From: Nocardioides furvisabuli
GTDB taxonomy: Bacteria > Actinomycetota > Actinomycetes > Propionibacteriales > Nocardioidaceae
Assembly: GCF_021083185.1 (NCBI RefSeq)
Contig: NZ_JAIGQB010000004.1
Span: forward strand, 62,001-126,000
Reading direction: 5' to 3'
Length of the DNA stretch: 64,000 bases
The notes beneath the pieces are model-generated. The model had not been told where the DNA came from. It ran no database searches and saw nothing but the letters and a program-made list of their open reading frames with translations. Shown one piece after another: positions 34,690 to 44,751 of this stretch. The translations under genes were made by a program, and so were the position numbers. How positions within the stretch are numbered: the first letter of the stretch is position 1; each line of letters starts with the position of its first letter.

Positions 34690-36108
34690 GTGTCCGTCTT
34701 CTCGCGCCGTCCTGCTGCCTCCCCGTCGACCTCCCGGTCGGCCTCGCCGCTGACCCGCACCCGGCTCCTCACGGTCGCCACGGCGGGCGTGCTCGTGGCC
34801 GGTCTCGGGGTCGCGCCGGCGGTCGCCGACGAGGGCACGGGCGACCGGGACTCCACGTCGGCCCGCGGCAGCCTCTCCGGCCCGCACGGCGGCTACCGCG
34901 GACGCAACCAGACCTCGGACGGCAAGCCGGGCACCGTCGTCGGTCCCCCGCCGAGCCTCCGCGGCCGCTCGGTGCAGGTGAAGAACGACGTCAGCCACCA
35001 GATCGCCCCCGGCGTCGTCCTGCGCGAGTGGGACCAGGTCGACGGCCGCCAGCCGGTCGGCCAGGTGCGGATGAACCTGGTCACCGTCGACCTGGACGCC
35101 CCCGATCTCTCCTTCGAGGAGCTGTCCCCCACCTACGTCACGAGCCGCAAGAAGGTCAGCCAGCTCGGCGGCTGGAACGACGCGCTCACCGCCGTCAACG
35201 GCGACTTCTTCGACATCGGCCGGACCAACGCGCCGCTCGGCACGTCGGTCGACCGCGAGGCGGGCATCCTGACCGGTTCGCGCGAGGGCTGGATCCCCGG
35301 CGTGAACTCGACGCTGTGGTTCGACGCGGCCGGACCGCACGTCAGCCCGATCGCCGTGCAGAACACGATCCGCCAGCGGCGCAGGTGGTCGGTCAGCGGC
35401 ATCAACCACCCGAGCGTGCCGGCCGGCGAGATCGGCGTCTTCACCCACGCGTTCAACCGCACCCCGGGCTACCAGGTCACGGGCGGCAAGAAGCGCGCCC
35501 GTGAAGTCGTCCTGCGCAAGAACCGCGTCGTGTCCAACCGCCCGAAGCTCTCCAGCGGCACCAAGATCGGCAAGCGGGACAAGGTCCTCATCGGCACCGG
35601 ACCGGCCGCCGGCAAGCTCAAGACCCTGAAGAAGGGCAAGAAGATCACGGTGGCCACGCGCTTCGGGGGCGGCAGGCCCACCGTCGCGATCAGCGGCGAC
35701 CGGCCGCTGCTGGTCAACGGCGTGCGCACGGTCGTCAACAACACCATCGCCCACCCGCGCACGGCGGTCGGCATCGACGCCGACGGGCGCAAGCTCCTCA
35801 TCCTCGTCGTCGACGGCCGCTCGACCGCGAGCCGCGGCTACACCATGGTCGAGCTCGCCGACCTGATGACCGCGCTCGGCGCCGAGAACGCGATCAACCT
35901 CGACGGCGGGGGCTCCTCGGCGATGTACACCCGCACCGGCACCGGTGCGATGGGGATCGTCAACGAGCCCTCCGACGGCGGCGAGCGCCTGGTGCCCAAC
36001 GCGTTCGGCATCGTCTACCACGCACCGCTGCCGCCGGTGGTCCCGATCCTGCCGCCGGCCGTGACCCCGACGCCCACGCCCACCCCGGTCCCGGCGCCCG
36101 CCCGCTGA
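34690..36108 (+). CDS. Secreted phosphodiester glycosidase family protein (NAGPA domain)
   Basis: This 472-residue protein has a signal peptide (helix TVATAGVLVAGLGVAPAVA, probable cleavage after A46), then a NAGPA domain. Its markers are AVNGDFFDIGRTNAPLG near residue 167 and AINLDGGGSSAMY near 402. The family cleaves phosphodiester-linked sugars, for example from capped glycans. A proline-threonine tail (TPTPTPTPVPAP) ends it, perhaps as a wall spacer. The GTG at 34690 has GGAG a few bases before it; the frame is open further upstream. Confidence 0.88.
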   Translation: MSVFSRRPAASPSTSRSASPLTRTRLLTVATAGVLVAGLGVAPAVADEGTGDRDSTSARGSLSGPHGGYRGRNQTSDGKPGTVVGPPPSLRGRSVQVKNDVSHQIAPGVVLREWDQVDGRQPVGQVRMNLVTVDLDAPDLSFEELSPTYVTSRKKVSQLGGWNDALTAVNGDFFDIGRTNAPLGTSVDREAGILTGSREGWIPGVNSTLWFDAAGPHVSPIAVQNTIRQRRRWSVSGINHPSVPAGEIGVFTHAFNRTPGYQVTGGKKRAREVVLRKNRVVSNRPKLSSGTKIGKRDKVLIGTGPAAGKLKTLKKGKKITVATRFGGGRPTVAISGDRPLLVNGVRTVVNNTIAHPRTAVGIDADGRKLLILVVDGRSTASRGYTMVELADLMTALGAENAINLDGGGSSAMYTRTGTGAMGIVNEPSDGGERLVPNAFGIVYHAPLPPVVPILPPAVTPTPTPTPVPAPAR

Positions 36109-36115
36109 CGCCCGC

Positions 36116-36724
36116 TCAGGCGTTCGGCGCGGCGAACAGCACGACGTACGTCACCGGCGCCAGGCACTGCACGGTGCTCTTGGGCAGCTGCGGGACGACC
36201 TCGAAGCCGGCCTCGCCGGCGTCGATCACCACGCTGGTCGGGGCCTCGCAGCCGATGTGCGCGACGGCACCGTAGGGCGTGGCGTCGGGCGACTCCGCGG
36301 CGAGGTCCGCCACCTCCGCCGAGACGCTCTCCCCCAGCCCGGACCGCAGCTCGACGGCGAAGTCCGCGACAGCGTGCTCGGTGTCGAGCGCGAAGGCGAG
36401 CGTGGAGACCGAGCCGCCACCCTCGGTCGCGCCGACGACCGTCGCCTCGTCGATCCCGGCCAAACCGTTCGCCTCCACCCTCTGGACGTTCGGGTCCGAC
36501 GACTCGCTCGCCGGTTCCTCGGTCGGCCCGGGCTCCGAGGGGCTCGGCGTGCCGGAAGAGGTGACCTCGGACGAGGGCGCCGGTTCGGTCGCGGTGTCGT
36601 CGGGCGCGTCGTCACCGCACGCGGCCAGGCCAGCCGTCAGCCCGAGGGCGGCGAGGACCAACACACGGGCAGCGGAGCGGGGCTGGCCGGGAGCAGGCTG
36701 GAGGGTGCGCGTCCGAGTCGTCAT
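36116..36724 (-). CDS. Putative lipoprotein of unknown function
   Basis: This 202-residue protein has a lipoprotein signal ending LAAC at about residue 36. A 45-residue acidic serine-proline-threonine linker follows, then a globular domain with two cysteines (HIGCEAP and VQCLAP) that could form a disulfide outside the cell. No family was recognised. It lies convergent to the glycosidase, with 7 bp between stops, and divergent to the RelA-like gene. Confidence 0.7.
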   Translation of the reverse strand: MTTRTRTLQPAPGQPRSAARVLVLAALGLTAGLAACGDDAPDDTATEPAPSSEVTSSGTPSPSEPGPTEEPASESSDPNVQRVEANGLAGIDEATVVGATEGGGSVSTLAFALDTEHAVADFAVELRSGLGESVSAEVADLAAESPDATPYGAVAHIGCEAPTSVVIDAGEAGFEVVPQLPKSTVQCLAPVTYVVLFAAPNA

Positions 36725-36826
36725 GGTGATCAGACGTCAGCCACGACCGGTTGGCTCCACGGTGAGGCCGCGGCTCACCGGGCGCGGCGTCGACGCTGCG
36801 ACACCCCGACTGGCAGGCTGGGCGAC

Positions 36827-37813
36827 ATGAACGAGCAGGAGCCGGTGCGCGAGGCCGTACGCGCCTATGCCGCGCGGCAGCCGCAGCTCGCGTCCGCCAC
36901 CCAGGCCTTCGTCGCCCTCATCCAGGTCCTGCTCGACGACGCCGGCATCGACTACCTCAGCGTCACCGGGCGCACCAAGAGCGTGGCGTCGTTCGCGGCG
37001 AAGGCCAACCGCGCCGAGGGCGGACGCCCCCTCTACCCCGAGCCCCTCGACCAGATCACCGACCAGATCGGCGTCCGCGTCATCACCTACGTCCACAGCG
37101 ACGTCGCGGCGGTCGCCGAGGTGCTCGACGACGAGCTGGTGATGCTCGACGACCGCGACCTGGGCGAGGAGACGGCCCGGTCCGGTCGCTTCGGCTACGC
37201 CAGCCGGCACCTGCTGGTCCAGACCCGTGCCGGCGCCGAGCTGCCGGTGCTCGAGGGCCACCGGGCGAGCGTCCAGGTGCGCACCGTGCTCCAGCACGCG
37301 TGGGCGGAGTTCGAGCACGACATCCGCTACAAGGGCAACGTCCCCGAGGATGCGGCGGCCGACCTCGACCGCCGCTTCACCCTCGCCGCCGGGTTGATCG
37401 AGCTGGCCGACCGCGAGTTCGCCACGATCCGCGAGCGCATCCAGGCCGCCGCGCCGGGCAGCACCACCGAGCCGGAGGCCGACCGCATCGTCGGCCAGGA
37501 CCTCGCGACCTTCCTCGCCGGCCACTACAGCGATGCCGGCTGGTCCCACACCGACCACTACGACTGGATCGCCGACCTCCTCACCCAGCTCGGCATCGAC
37601 GGCATCGACGACCTCGCCGACCTGCTCACCTCCGTCGACGCCGACGCGGTGATCCGCCGGATGGGCTACCGCTACCCCGCGGGGGCCGTACGCCGCCTCG
37701 ACGACGCCCTGCTCGCGATCTTCGGCGAGCAGTACGTCACCCTCGCCGGCAACAGCCACCGGGTCCCGCTGCTGCGCGCGCGGCTGGAGAAGCTGACGAC
37801 CCCCGAGACCTGA
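36827..37813 (+). CDS. RelA/SpoT-type (p)ppGpp synthetase domain protein
   Basis: This 328-residue protein has a RelA/SpoT synthetase domain in residues 10 to about 195. The substrate loop SVTGRTKSVASFAAKA, ITDQIGVRVITYV with its catalytic aspartate, and SVQVRTVLQHAWAEFEHDIRYK with the conserved glutamate are all present. It lacks the hydrolase domain and the TGS/ACT domains, so it is a small alarmone synthetase. A C-terminal extension of about 130 residues is not part of the usual short form and may regulate it. It stands 35 bp before the antiporter gene and may be co-transcribed. Confidence 0.85.
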   Translation: MNEQEPVREAVRAYAARQPQLASATQAFVALIQVLLDDAGIDYLSVTGRTKSVASFAAKANRAEGGRPLYPEPLDQITDQIGVRVITYVHSDVAAVAEVLDDELVMLDDRDLGEETARSGRFGYASRHLLVQTRAGAELPVLEGHRASVQVRTVLQHAWAEFEHDIRYKGNVPEDAAADLDRRFTLAAGLIELADREFATIRERIQAAAPGSTTEPEADRIVGQDLATFLAGHYSDAGWSHTDHYDWIADLLTQLGIDGIDDLADLLTSVDADAVIRRMGYRYPAGAVRRLDDALLAIFGEQYVTLAGNSHRVPLLRARLEKLTTPET

Positions 37814-37848
37814 GGGGCGCGCTCGAGCGCGCGCCCTAGGGTTGCGCC

Positions 37849-39054
37849 ATGAGCCGCCCTTCCTGGACGACCCTTGCCCCGATCGTGGCCATCGTCGCCC
37901 TCGTGCCAGCCTGGTTCGCCCATCCCGAGGGGATCGTGCTCGGCGCGCTCGCGGTGCTGCTCGTGGCCGCCGTGCTCGCGGCGGTGCACCACGCCGAGGT
38001 CGTCGCCCACCGTGTCGGGGAGCCCTACGGCTCGCTGGTGCTGGCGGTCGCGGTCACCATCATCGAGGTGGGGCTGATCGTCACCTTGATGGTCACCACC
38101 GACAAGGACACCGCCGGCCTGGCCCGCGACACCGTCTTCGCCGCGGTGATGATCACCCTCAACGGGATCGTCGGCATCTCGCTGCTGGTGGGTGCGCTCA
38201 AGCACCACCTCGCGGTCTTCAACCCCGAGGGCACCGGCGCCGCGCTGGCGACCGTGATCGCGCTGGCCGTGCTCTGCCTGGTGGTGCCGTCGGTGACCAC
38301 GTCCGAGCCGGGCCCGGAGTTCACCGGCGCCCAGCTGGCCTTCGCCGCGATCGCGTCCCTGGCGCTCTACGGCTTGTTCGTCTTCACCCAGACCATCCGG
38401 CACCGCGACTTCTTCCTCCCGGTCGCCCCGGGGCAGTACGTCCCGATGGTGGCCACCAGGGCCGAGGCCGCGGCCGCCGCGTCGGACCGCGCAGGAAGCC
38501 GGGCCGCTGCCCGTACCGCGGAGCACGAGGCGGCCCCCGACCGCTTCGAGCACGAGCCCGTGGACCTCGACGAGGACGGTCACGCCGACCCGCCCACCGG
38601 CCGTGCCGCGCTGGCCAGCCTCGGCCTCCTCGTCGTCTCGCTCGTCGCGGTCGTCGGCCTGGCCAAGGTCGAGTCCCCGGCCATCGAGTCCGGCGTCGCG
38701 GCGCTCGGCTTCCCGCAGGCGGTCGTCGGTGTGGTGATCGCCCTGCTCGTGCTCGCCCCCGAGTCCATCGCGGCGGTCCGCGCGGCAGCCCGTCAGCGGG
38801 TGCAGGTGAGCCTGAACCTCGCCCTCGGCTCGGCGATGGCCTCCATCGGCCTGACCATCCCCGCCATCGCGGTCGCCAGCATCTGGCTCGACGGTCCGCT
38901 CGACCTCGGGCTCAACCAGCTCCAGACGGTGCTGCTGCTGCTGACCGCCGCGGTGTCGATCCTCACCGTCGTGCCGGGCCGGGCCAAGCCGCTGCAGGGC
39001 GGCGTGCACCTGATCCTGTTCGTCTCGTTCCTGTTCCTGACGATCGCGCCCTGA
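37849..39054 (+). CDS. Calcium/proton antiporter, ChaA-like
   Basis: This 401-residue membrane protein has about eleven helices in two halves, each with a CaCA-family alpha repeat: VAVTIIEVGLIVTLM with the conserved glutamate in the first, and VIALLVLAPESIAAVRAA in the second. Between them is a 70-residue hydrophilic segment rich in alanine, histidine and acidic residues. It should exchange calcium or another cation for protons. A long hairpin terminator follows the stop. Confidence 0.88.
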   Translation: MSRPSWTTLAPIVAIVALVPAWFAHPEGIVLGALAVLLVAAVLAAVHHAEVVAHRVGEPYGSLVLAVAVTIIEVGLIVTLMVTTDKDTAGLARDTVFAAVMITLNGIVGISLLVGALKHHLAVFNPEGTGAALATVIALAVLCLVVPSVTTSEPGPEFTGAQLAFAAIASLALYGLFVFTQTIRHRDFFLPVAPGQYVPMVATRAEAAAAASDRAGSRAAARTAEHEAAPDRFEHEPVDLDEDGHADPPTGRAALASLGLLVVSLVAVVGLAKVESPAIESGVAALGFPQAVVGVVIALLVLAPESIAAVRAAARQRVQVSLNLALGSAMASIGLTIPAIAVASIWLDGPLDLGLNQLQTVLLLLTAAVSILTVVPGRAKPLQGGVHLILFVSFLFLTIAP

Positions 39055-39072
39055 GGGCGCACCGACGCACGA

Positions 39073-39128
39073 GAGCGGTGCCCCAGCCGCCCCCGACGAG
39101 TCGGGAAGGTGGCTGGGGCACCGCTCGT
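39073..39128. terminator. Bidirectional intrinsic terminator
   Basis: AGCGGTGCCCCAGCC and its complement GGCTGGGGCACCGCT form a stem of about 18 bp with one mismatch, around a loop of roughly 16 bases. It lies between the stops of the convergent antiporter gene and the solute-binding gene at the end of the conservon operon. Flanking sequence extends the pairing slightly on both sides. There is no clear U-tract, as is common in high-GC actinobacteria. Confidence 0.85.
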
Positions 39129-39147
39129 GGCGGGCTCCCGGAGGGAC

Positions 39148-39984
39148 TCAGCCGAAGTACGTGCCGTAGATCTTGTCGTAGCTGCCGTCCTGACGCAGGT
39201 CGGCGAGCACGCCGTTGATCTGGCGCAGGAGCGGGATGTTGCCGTCCTTCTTCACCGCCATGCCGTACTGCTCGCCGGTGTCGAACTCGCGGGCCAGCTT
39301 GAGCCGCGGGTTGTCGGAGACGAACTGACCCGACACCGTGTTGTCGAGCATCGCGGCGTCGAGCTCGCCGGAGGCCAGCGCCGCCTGCAGGCCGGCGGCG
39401 TCGTCGTACGCCGTCACCCGGGTGCTGGCAGGGGCGAAGTCGCTCAGGTAGGTCTCGCCGGTGGTGTCCTTCTGCACGCCGACGCGCGTGCCGGCGAGCT
39501 CCTCGACCGTGTCGAGGCCCGAGCCGCGGGGTGTGATGAGCGCCTGCTTCGCGTCGAAGTAGGGACTGGAGAAGTCGACCACGCGCGCCCGCTCGCCGGT
39601 GATGGTCATCGCGGAGATGGCCACGTCGCAGACGTCGTTGTTCAGCGAGTCGCCCGAGGTGATGTCGTCGAAGGACACGTCGATCACGTCGAGGTCGGCC
39701 TCGAGCGAGTCGGCCACCTTGCGGACGAGGTCGATGTCGAAGCCGGTCGGCTTGCCCTTCTCCTCGTACTCGAAGGGCGCGTAGGGCATGTCGGTGCACA
39801 CCGTCAACGCGCCCTCGAAGACCAGGGACACCTCGGTCAGGGAGTCGGCCGACTCCCCGCTGGCGGCACCTCCGCAGGCACCCAGCGTGGCCAGCAGCGC
39901 CACGGAGGACAGGACCGCCGCGGCGGTGCGGGCGGGCCTGCCGGGGGCGGGCCCACGAAGGACGGGAGAGCGGCGCACGGTCAT
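39148..39984 (-). CDS. Amino-acid-type solute-binding lipoprotein
   Basis: This 278-residue protein has a lipoprotein signal ending LGAC and a type 3 (family 3) solute-binding fold. Its markers are LTVCTDMPYAPFEYE at the mature N-terminus and GFDIDLVRKVADSL. Family members bind polar amino acids such as glutamate or cystine. No permease genes are near. The ATG at 39984 lies 4 bp past the cvnD stop; an earlier ATG at 39999 overlaps that stop by 11 bp and may be used instead. Either way the gene is tightly linked to the conservon. Confidence 0.88.
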   Translation of the reverse strand: MTVRRSPVLRGPAPGRPARTAAAVLSSVALLATLGACGGAASGESADSLTEVSLVFEGALTVCTDMPYAPFEYEEKGKPTGFDIDLVRKVADSLEADLDVIDVSFDDITSGDSLNNDVCDVAISAMTITGERARVVDFSSPYFDAKQALITPRGSGLDTVEELAGTRVGVQKDTTGETYLSDFAPASTRVTAYDDAAGLQAALASGELDAAMLDNTVSGQFVSDNPRLKLAREFDTGEQYGMAVKKDGNIPLLRQINGVLADLRQDGSYDKIYGTYFG

Positions 39985-39988
39985 CGGT

Positions 39989-40585
39989 TCAGTTCGCATT
40001 CACGGTGAGCGACTCACGAAGCCGCATGAGCGAGTATTCGGTGATCTTCACGAGCGCGCCCTTGGCCTGCTCGCGGTCGCGGGCGTCGAGGCTGATGATC
40101 GGTACGTCGGCGGGCAGGGCCAGCGCGGCGGCGATCTCCTCGGCGGGGTAGCGCGGGACGCCGTCGAACTCGTTGACGGCGACGATGAAGGGGATGCCCT
40201 TGGACTCGAAGTAGTCCAGCGGCGAGAACGACTCGTCGAGGCGGGCCACGTCGACCAGCACGATGGCGCCGATGGCGCCGCGGCACAGGTCATCCCACAT
40301 GAACCAGAAGCGCCGCTGGCCGGGCGTGCCGAAGAGGTAGAGGACCAGGTCCTCCGCCAGCGTCAGTCGACCGAAGTCCATGGCCACGGTGGTCGTGGCC
40401 TTCGTGGGCACGGCGGCGAGATCGTCGACGCCCTCGGACTCGTTGGTGACGAGCGCCTCGGTGCGCAACGGGTCGATCTCCGAGACGGCGCCGACGAGCG
40501 TCGACTTGCCGACACCGAAGCCGCCTGCGATGACGATCTTCGTCGACGCAGCCGCTCGTTGTGCCTTAGTAGTTTCGAAGTCCAC
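39989..40585 (-). CDS. cvnD: Conservon GTPase CvnD
   Basis: This 198-residue small GTPase has the P-loop AGGFGVGKST near the start, the switch motif LFGTPGQRRFWFMW and the specificity motif NEFD. It is the fourth conservon protein, thought to work with the sensor kinase like a G-protein-coupled system. The GTG at 40585, with AGGA 7 bases upstream, gives the usual CvnD N-terminus and overlaps cvnC by 20 bp. An earlier ATG would lengthen the overlap to 53 bp and add a non-conserved serine-rich leader. Confidence 0.92.
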   Translation of the reverse strand: MDFETTKAQRAAASTKIVIAGGFGVGKSTLVGAVSEIDPLRTEALVTNESEGVDDLAAVPTKATTTVAMDFGRLTLAEDLVLYLFGTPGQRRFWFMWDDLCRGAIGAIVLVDVARLDESFSPLDYFESKGIPFIVAVNEFDGVPRYPAEEIAAALALPADVPIISLDARDREQAKGALVKITEYSLMRLRESLTVNAN

Positions 40586-40937
40586 GGAGGGTCCTTTCGA
40601 TGAGCTCGAGACGCTCATCTGTCGACGACTTGTCGGTGATGGTGGCCTGGATCCGGATGAGTCCCTGCTCGATGAGGTCGCCCAGCAGCACCCGGGCGAC
40701 GCCGATCGGCATCTTGGTCAGGGCCGAGACCTCGGCCACGGATCGGCGGTCGCAGACCTCGAGAACCTGCGCGGCAGACGGGGAGAGGACGGGCGCCTCC
40801 GCACCAGCCTGGAGGCGCAGCGTGGCCTCCATGGCCAGGTCGACACTGGTGGCCGTCCGACCTGCGGTGATGGTGTAGGACCGGATCAGGCGGGGGCGGT
40901 AGGCGCCCTCGTCCTCCGGCTCGTGTGGCGGCGTCAT
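40566..40937 (-). CDS. cvnC: Conservon DUF742 protein CvnC
   Basis: This 123-residue protein is a DUF742 member, with the core RLIRSYTITAGRT near residues 15-27 and the winged-helix-like part EVSALTKMPIGVARVLLGDL. The family is the third conservon component and is thought to relay between kinase and GTPase. It follows cvnB by 14 bp and overlaps cvnD, so all four genes are coupled. No DNA-binding role is proven for the family. Confidence 0.93.
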   Translation of the reverse strand: MTPPHEPEDEGAYRPRLIRSYTITAGRTATSVDLAMEATLRLQAGAEAPVLSPSAAQVLEVCDRRSVAEVSALTKMPIGVARVLLGDLIEQGLIRIQATITDKSSTDERLELIERTLRGLRNY

Positions 40938-40951
40938 GGCGGTGTGCGGAC

Positions 40952-41392
40952 TCAGCCGCCCGTACCGACGCGGGCCTGGGCCTCGACGGTACGTCCCACG
41001 CGGTCCACCAGCAGGGCCATCTCGTAGCCCACCTGGCCGATGTCGGCCTCCTCGGTGGTGAGGACGGTGAGGTTCGACCCGTCACCGACGCTCATCAGCA
41101 TGAGGAAGCCCATCTCCATCTCGACGATGGTCTGCATCACCGAGCCGCCCTCGAAGAGGCGGGCGGCGCCGACGGCCAGGCTGGCGAGACCGGAGGAGAC
41201 GGCGGCGACCTGCTCGGCCCGCTCACCGGGGATGCTGGTGCTCGAGGCCATCAGGAGACCGTCGGCGGAGACGAGGATGGCGTGCGCGGCGTCGGGAACC
41301 TCCTCGACGAAGCGCGACATCACCCAGTCGAGGTCGCGGTCGTCACCGGCGTTGTTCATGCCGACGGCGGGGGCGGCGGATTCGTGCGTCAT
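40952..41392 (-). CDS. cvnB: Conservon roadblock/LC7 protein CvnB
   Basis: This 146-residue protein has a roadblock/LC7 fold, seen in [29 protein letters not shown] (residues 21-49, only the start and end being diagnostic) and [18 protein letters not shown]. Roadblock proteins regulate small GTPases, here presumably CvnD. The ATG overlaps the cvnA stop as ATGA, so translation is coupled. The length is normal for a conservon member. Confidence 0.93.
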   Translation of the reverse strand: MTHESAAPAVGMNNAGDDRDLDWVMSRFVEEVPDAAHAILVSADGLLMASSTSIPGERAEQVAAVSSGLASLAVGAARLFEGGSVMQTIVEMEMGFLMLMSVGDGSNLTVLTTEEADIGQVGYEMALLVDRVGRTVEAQARVGTGG

Positions 41393-44300
41393 GCGGGGCC
41401 TGCTTCCGTGTGCTGAGGGGGACTTTGGGCTGCTCGGCGACCGCGGGAGACACCCGCGGTGTGGGCCTGGAGGCGGCGGCGGATCGCCTCGGGATCGCGC
41501 GTCTTGGCCGCCGTGGGCGGGGTCACGCTACCGGGGACCAGGCGCTCCCCGGGAGCACGTCGCGGCAGTCCGGTGACGGTGGACTCGACCACCGGCACCT
41601 CCTCCGCGGCCTTCTCCGCGATCTCCCATCCGCGGTCGATCTCGGTGTGGTGGAACTCGCCCTCGCCCTCGCTGGCGAGCCAGCCCGAGCGCATCGACTT
41701 GAAGATGGGCGAGTCGCTGCCGGCACGCACCGTGGCGCCGTTGCCGTTGCCGGTGCCGTGGCCGGTGCCGGTGCCGTTGGCCGCGTGGCCGTTCTGGCCG
41801 TTCCCGTTGGCCGCGCGGCCGGTGGTGGCCAGCGGCGCGGGGGCGTACGCACTGCCGAGCACGTCGGCACCGTACGCCGCCGCAGCGGGCTCGCGCGTCG
41901 GCGCGGGCGCCTCCTCGGCGACCGGCACGGGCTCGGGGTCGACCCGGGCCACGACGGGCTGGGGCTCCACGACCGGCTCGGGCTCGGGCTCGGGCGCGGG
42001 CTCGGGCTCGACGGCGGCCGGCACCGGCACGGCCTCGGGCTGCGAGCTGCCGAGACCCAGCGGGTCGTCGACGTCGACCTCGACGTCGGGACGCCGGGTC
42101 GCGGCGACGGCCGTCTGCTCGGGCTCGGGCTCGGCCTCGACCTCGGGCTCGGGCTCGGGCTCCACGTCCGCGGCGGGCTGCGGGCCGTCGAAGGCGTCGT
42201 CGGGCAGCGGGTCCGTCAGGGGGTCCGAGAGCGGGTCGGCGGCCCGGGCGGGCTCCTCGGTGCTGGCGGCGGGCTCGGCGGGGGACTCGGCGGCGGGCGG
42301 GGCGGCGGGCGGGGCGGCGGGCTCGGGAGCCGGTGCGGGCTCCGCGGTGCGCGCCTCCTCCACGGCCTGCGCCCGCTGGCGCGAGGCCAGCGCCGTGATC
42401 GGGACGACGGAGGCCACCTTCTCGGCCGCTCCCGCGCCGGCGTCCGGAGCCGCAGCAGGTGCCGGAGCGGCGTCCGCAGCAGGCTCGGCACGCTTGCCGA
42501 ACAGCGGGCCCGTGGCGCCGGAGGTCTCCGGCGGCAGGAAGGCGTCGGCGCCGGTGCGCGGGATGTTGGCGCCGGGCTCGCGACGGGGCAGCAGGCTCTC
42601 GAGCGACGGCCGGTCCGGGCTCGGGGCGGCCGCAGCGGCGGCGGGTGCGGCGACGGGTGCGGGCGCCGGCTCCGGGGTGGCAGCGGGCGCGGCCGGTGCG
42701 GCCACGGGCGCAGCAGCAGCCGGCTGGGTGGGCTCCTCGGTGACCTTGGCGGCAGCCTTGTCAGCGGCCTTCCCGGCAGCCTTGGCCTGCGCCTTCTCCA
42801 CACGGGCACGGTTGCGGGCCTCGCGCCTGGACTCGGTCCTCGCGGCGACGTCGGAGGTGTCGAGGGTCTCGGCCACCGGCGCGGCGCTCGCAGCGGCGGC
42901 GACGGCCGGGGCGGCGGCAGGCGCGCTCGTCTGCGGCAGGTCGGGCAGGACCGACGTCGGGAGCACGACCGATGCGGTCATGCCGCCACCGGGGTTGCGC
43001 GCCAGGCTGACGGTGATGCTGTGGCGCTCGGCGAGACGCGAGACCACGAACAAACCCATGCGTCGAGCGGTGTCGGGCGTCGCCTCGGCCCCGTGGCGCA
43101 GGTCGCCGTTGAGCTGCTCCAGCTCGGCCGGGGGCACGCCCAGGCCGGAGTCGGTGATGGTGACGGTGACGCCGTCCTCGCCGAGCTTGGCGGCCAGGCG
43201 CACCGGCTCGGCGGGCGGCGAGAAGCTGAGCGCGTTGTCGACGAGCTCGGTGAGCAGGTGGACGACATCGGCGGCGGCCTCGTCGCCCACGCGGGTGCTG
43301 AGGTGCGACAGGATCTGCACACGCTGGTAGTCCTGCACACCGGAGGTCGCGGCCTGGAGGGCCTCGCCGACGGTGAGGCTGAACTGCCCGGCCGCACGGT
43401 TCGGCGCGTCGGCCAGGATCAGCAGCGAGTCGGCCGTCCGCCGCATGCGCGAGGCGAGGTGGTCGAGGCGGAAGAGCGACTCGAGGCGCTTGGGGTCCTC
43501 CTCGTCGTGCTCGAGGCGCTCGATCTGCGCGAGCTGCTGGTTGACCAGCGAGGTCGAGCGGCGCGACAGCGTCACGAACATCGCGTTGACCGTCTGGCGC
43601 AGCTGGGCCTCCCCCGAGGCGAGGTGGATGGCCTGGCGGTGCAGGTCGTCGACAGCGCGGGCGACCTGGCCGATCTCCTCGTTGGTGGTGACCTCGATGG
43701 TCCGGATGGGCTCGGGCTGCTGGCCTGCACGGATCCGGGCGACGGCGTCGGGCAGGCGGTGGCGGGCCACGGCGAGCGCGCCCTCACGGACCTTGCCGAT
43801 CGGCTCGAGGAGGCTGCGTGCCACGAAGAGCGCCAGGAACACAGCGGCAGCGAGGGCCAGCAGCGTGAGGACCGCACCGACGAGGGCGTTGCGCTGGGCG
43901 TCGGAGGCGGCCTGGTCGAGGGTGTCGGTCACGCCGGTGACGAGCGTCTGGGTGATCTCGTCGTAGGGCACGTAGGCGTCGCGACCGTCGAGGTTCGTGG
44001 CGGAGTCGTCGCGGATCTGGCCCGCGTGGCGGGTGTTCTGCGTACGCAGCAGGGCGGTCTGGTCGTCCGCGCCCTCGACGGAGCCGGCGAGACGGTCGAT
44101 GGCCGCCGCCTCCACGCCGATCTCCGAGAAGAGCTCCTGGGAGCTCGACTGCGACAGCGAGGTGGCGAGGAGGCCCTGCTGGAGGGCGAGCGACAGCCGG
44201 CCGCTCATGGCCTGCGAGATCTGCTCGAGGCGGGGCTCGGGGGTCTCCTGGGCGGCGTTCACGCTCGTGATGAGCTGCGAGACGCTCGACTCGAGCTGGC

Positions 44301-44751
44301 GCACGAGGGCGATCCACGTGGCGGGCCCGAGGTTCTCGGCGCCGACGCCGCGCATCGCCTGGCTGAGGTCGAGCAGCGCGTCGACGTGGGCGGCCTGGCG
44401 CTCGTCGAGGTCGGCGGACTCACGCGCCTGGACGAGCGTCTCCGCCGAGCTGGCGATGTCGCTGATGGAGTCGATGAGGTCGCCCTGGCTGGCCGCGCTG
44501 TCGGTCTGCGCGGCGACCATCGCGGCCTCCGCGGCGGTCAGGTAGTCGATCGCCGGCTGGATGACGGTCACCTGTCGGGCACTGCTCGCGGCCTGGCGCG
44601 AGTCGCTGTAGTCGCTGGTCACGCGCAGCCCGCCGAGCACGGCAGCGAGCAGCAGCGGGATGGCGAGCGCGAGGGCCATCTTGCGGCGCAGCGGCCATCC
44701 TGCGACCGAGAGACCCGCGCCCCTGCGGGGCTGGGCTGCATCTTGAGTCAT
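41389..44751 (-). CDS. cvnA: Conservon sensor histidine kinase CvnA with long disordered tail
   Basis: This 1120-residue protein has a membrane helix near residues 25-45, an external four-helix-like sensory region, a second helix near 290-312 and a HAMP region. A kinase domain follows with [19 protein letters not shown], the N-box [12 protein letters not shown] and the G-box [11 protein letters not shown]. The phosphorylated histidine lies in an atypical H-box, as in other CvnA proteins. From about residue 600 the tail is alanine, proline and glutamate rich, with an asparagine-glycine stretch ([20 protein letters not shown]). It starts the operon. Confidence 0.9.
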   Translation of the reverse strand: MTQDAAQPRRGAGLSVAGWPLRRKMALALAIPLLLAAVLGGLRVTSDYSDSRQAASSARQVTVIQPAIDYLTAAEAAMVAAQTDSAASQGDLIDSISDIASSAETLVQARESADLDERQAAHVDALLDLSQAMRGVGAENLGPATWIALVRQLESSVSQLITSVNAAQETPEPRLEQISQAMSGRLSLALQQGLLATSLSQSSSQELFSEIGVEAAAIDRLAGSVEGADDQTALLRTQNTRHAGQIRDDSATNLDGRDAYVPYDEITQTLVTGVTDTLDQAASDAQRNALVGAVLTLLALAAAVFLALFVARSLLEPIGKVREGALAVARHRLPDAVARIRAGQQPEPIRTIEVTTNEEIGQVARAVDDLHRQAIHLASGEAQLRQTVNAMFVTLSRRSTSLVNQQLAQIERLEHDEEDPKRLESLFRLDHLASRMRRTADSLLILADAPNRAAGQFSLTVGEALQAATSGVQDYQRVQILSHLSTRVGDEAAADVVHLLTELVDNALSFSPPAEPVRLAAKLGEDGVTVTITDSGLGVPPAELEQLNGDLRHGAEATPDTARRMGLFVVSRLAERHSITVSLARNPGGGMTASVVLPTSVLPDLPQTSAPAAAPAVAAAASAAPVAETLDTSDVAARTESRREARNRARVEKAQAKAAGKAADKAAAKVTEEPTQPAAAAPVAAPAAPAATPEPAPAPVAAPAAAAAAPSPDRPSLESLLPRREPGANIPRTGADAFLPPETSGATGPLFGKRAEPAADAAPAPAAAPDAGAGAAEKVASVVPITALASRQRAQAVEEARTAEPAPAPEPAAPPAAPPAAESPAEPAASTEEPARAADPLSDPLTDPLPDDAFDGPQPAADVEPEPEPEVEAEPEPEQTAVAATRRPDVEVDVDDPLGLGSSQPEAVPVPAAVEPEPAPEPEPEPVVEPQPVVARVDPEPVPVAEEAPAPTREPAAAAYGADVLGSAYAPAPLATTGRAANGNGQNGHAANGTGTGHGTGNGNGATVRAGSDSPIFKSMRSGWLASEGEGEFHHTEIDRGWEIAEKAAEEVPVVESTVTGLPRRAPGERLVPGSVTPPTAAKTRDPEAIRRRLQAHTAGVSRGRRAAQSPPQHTEAGPA

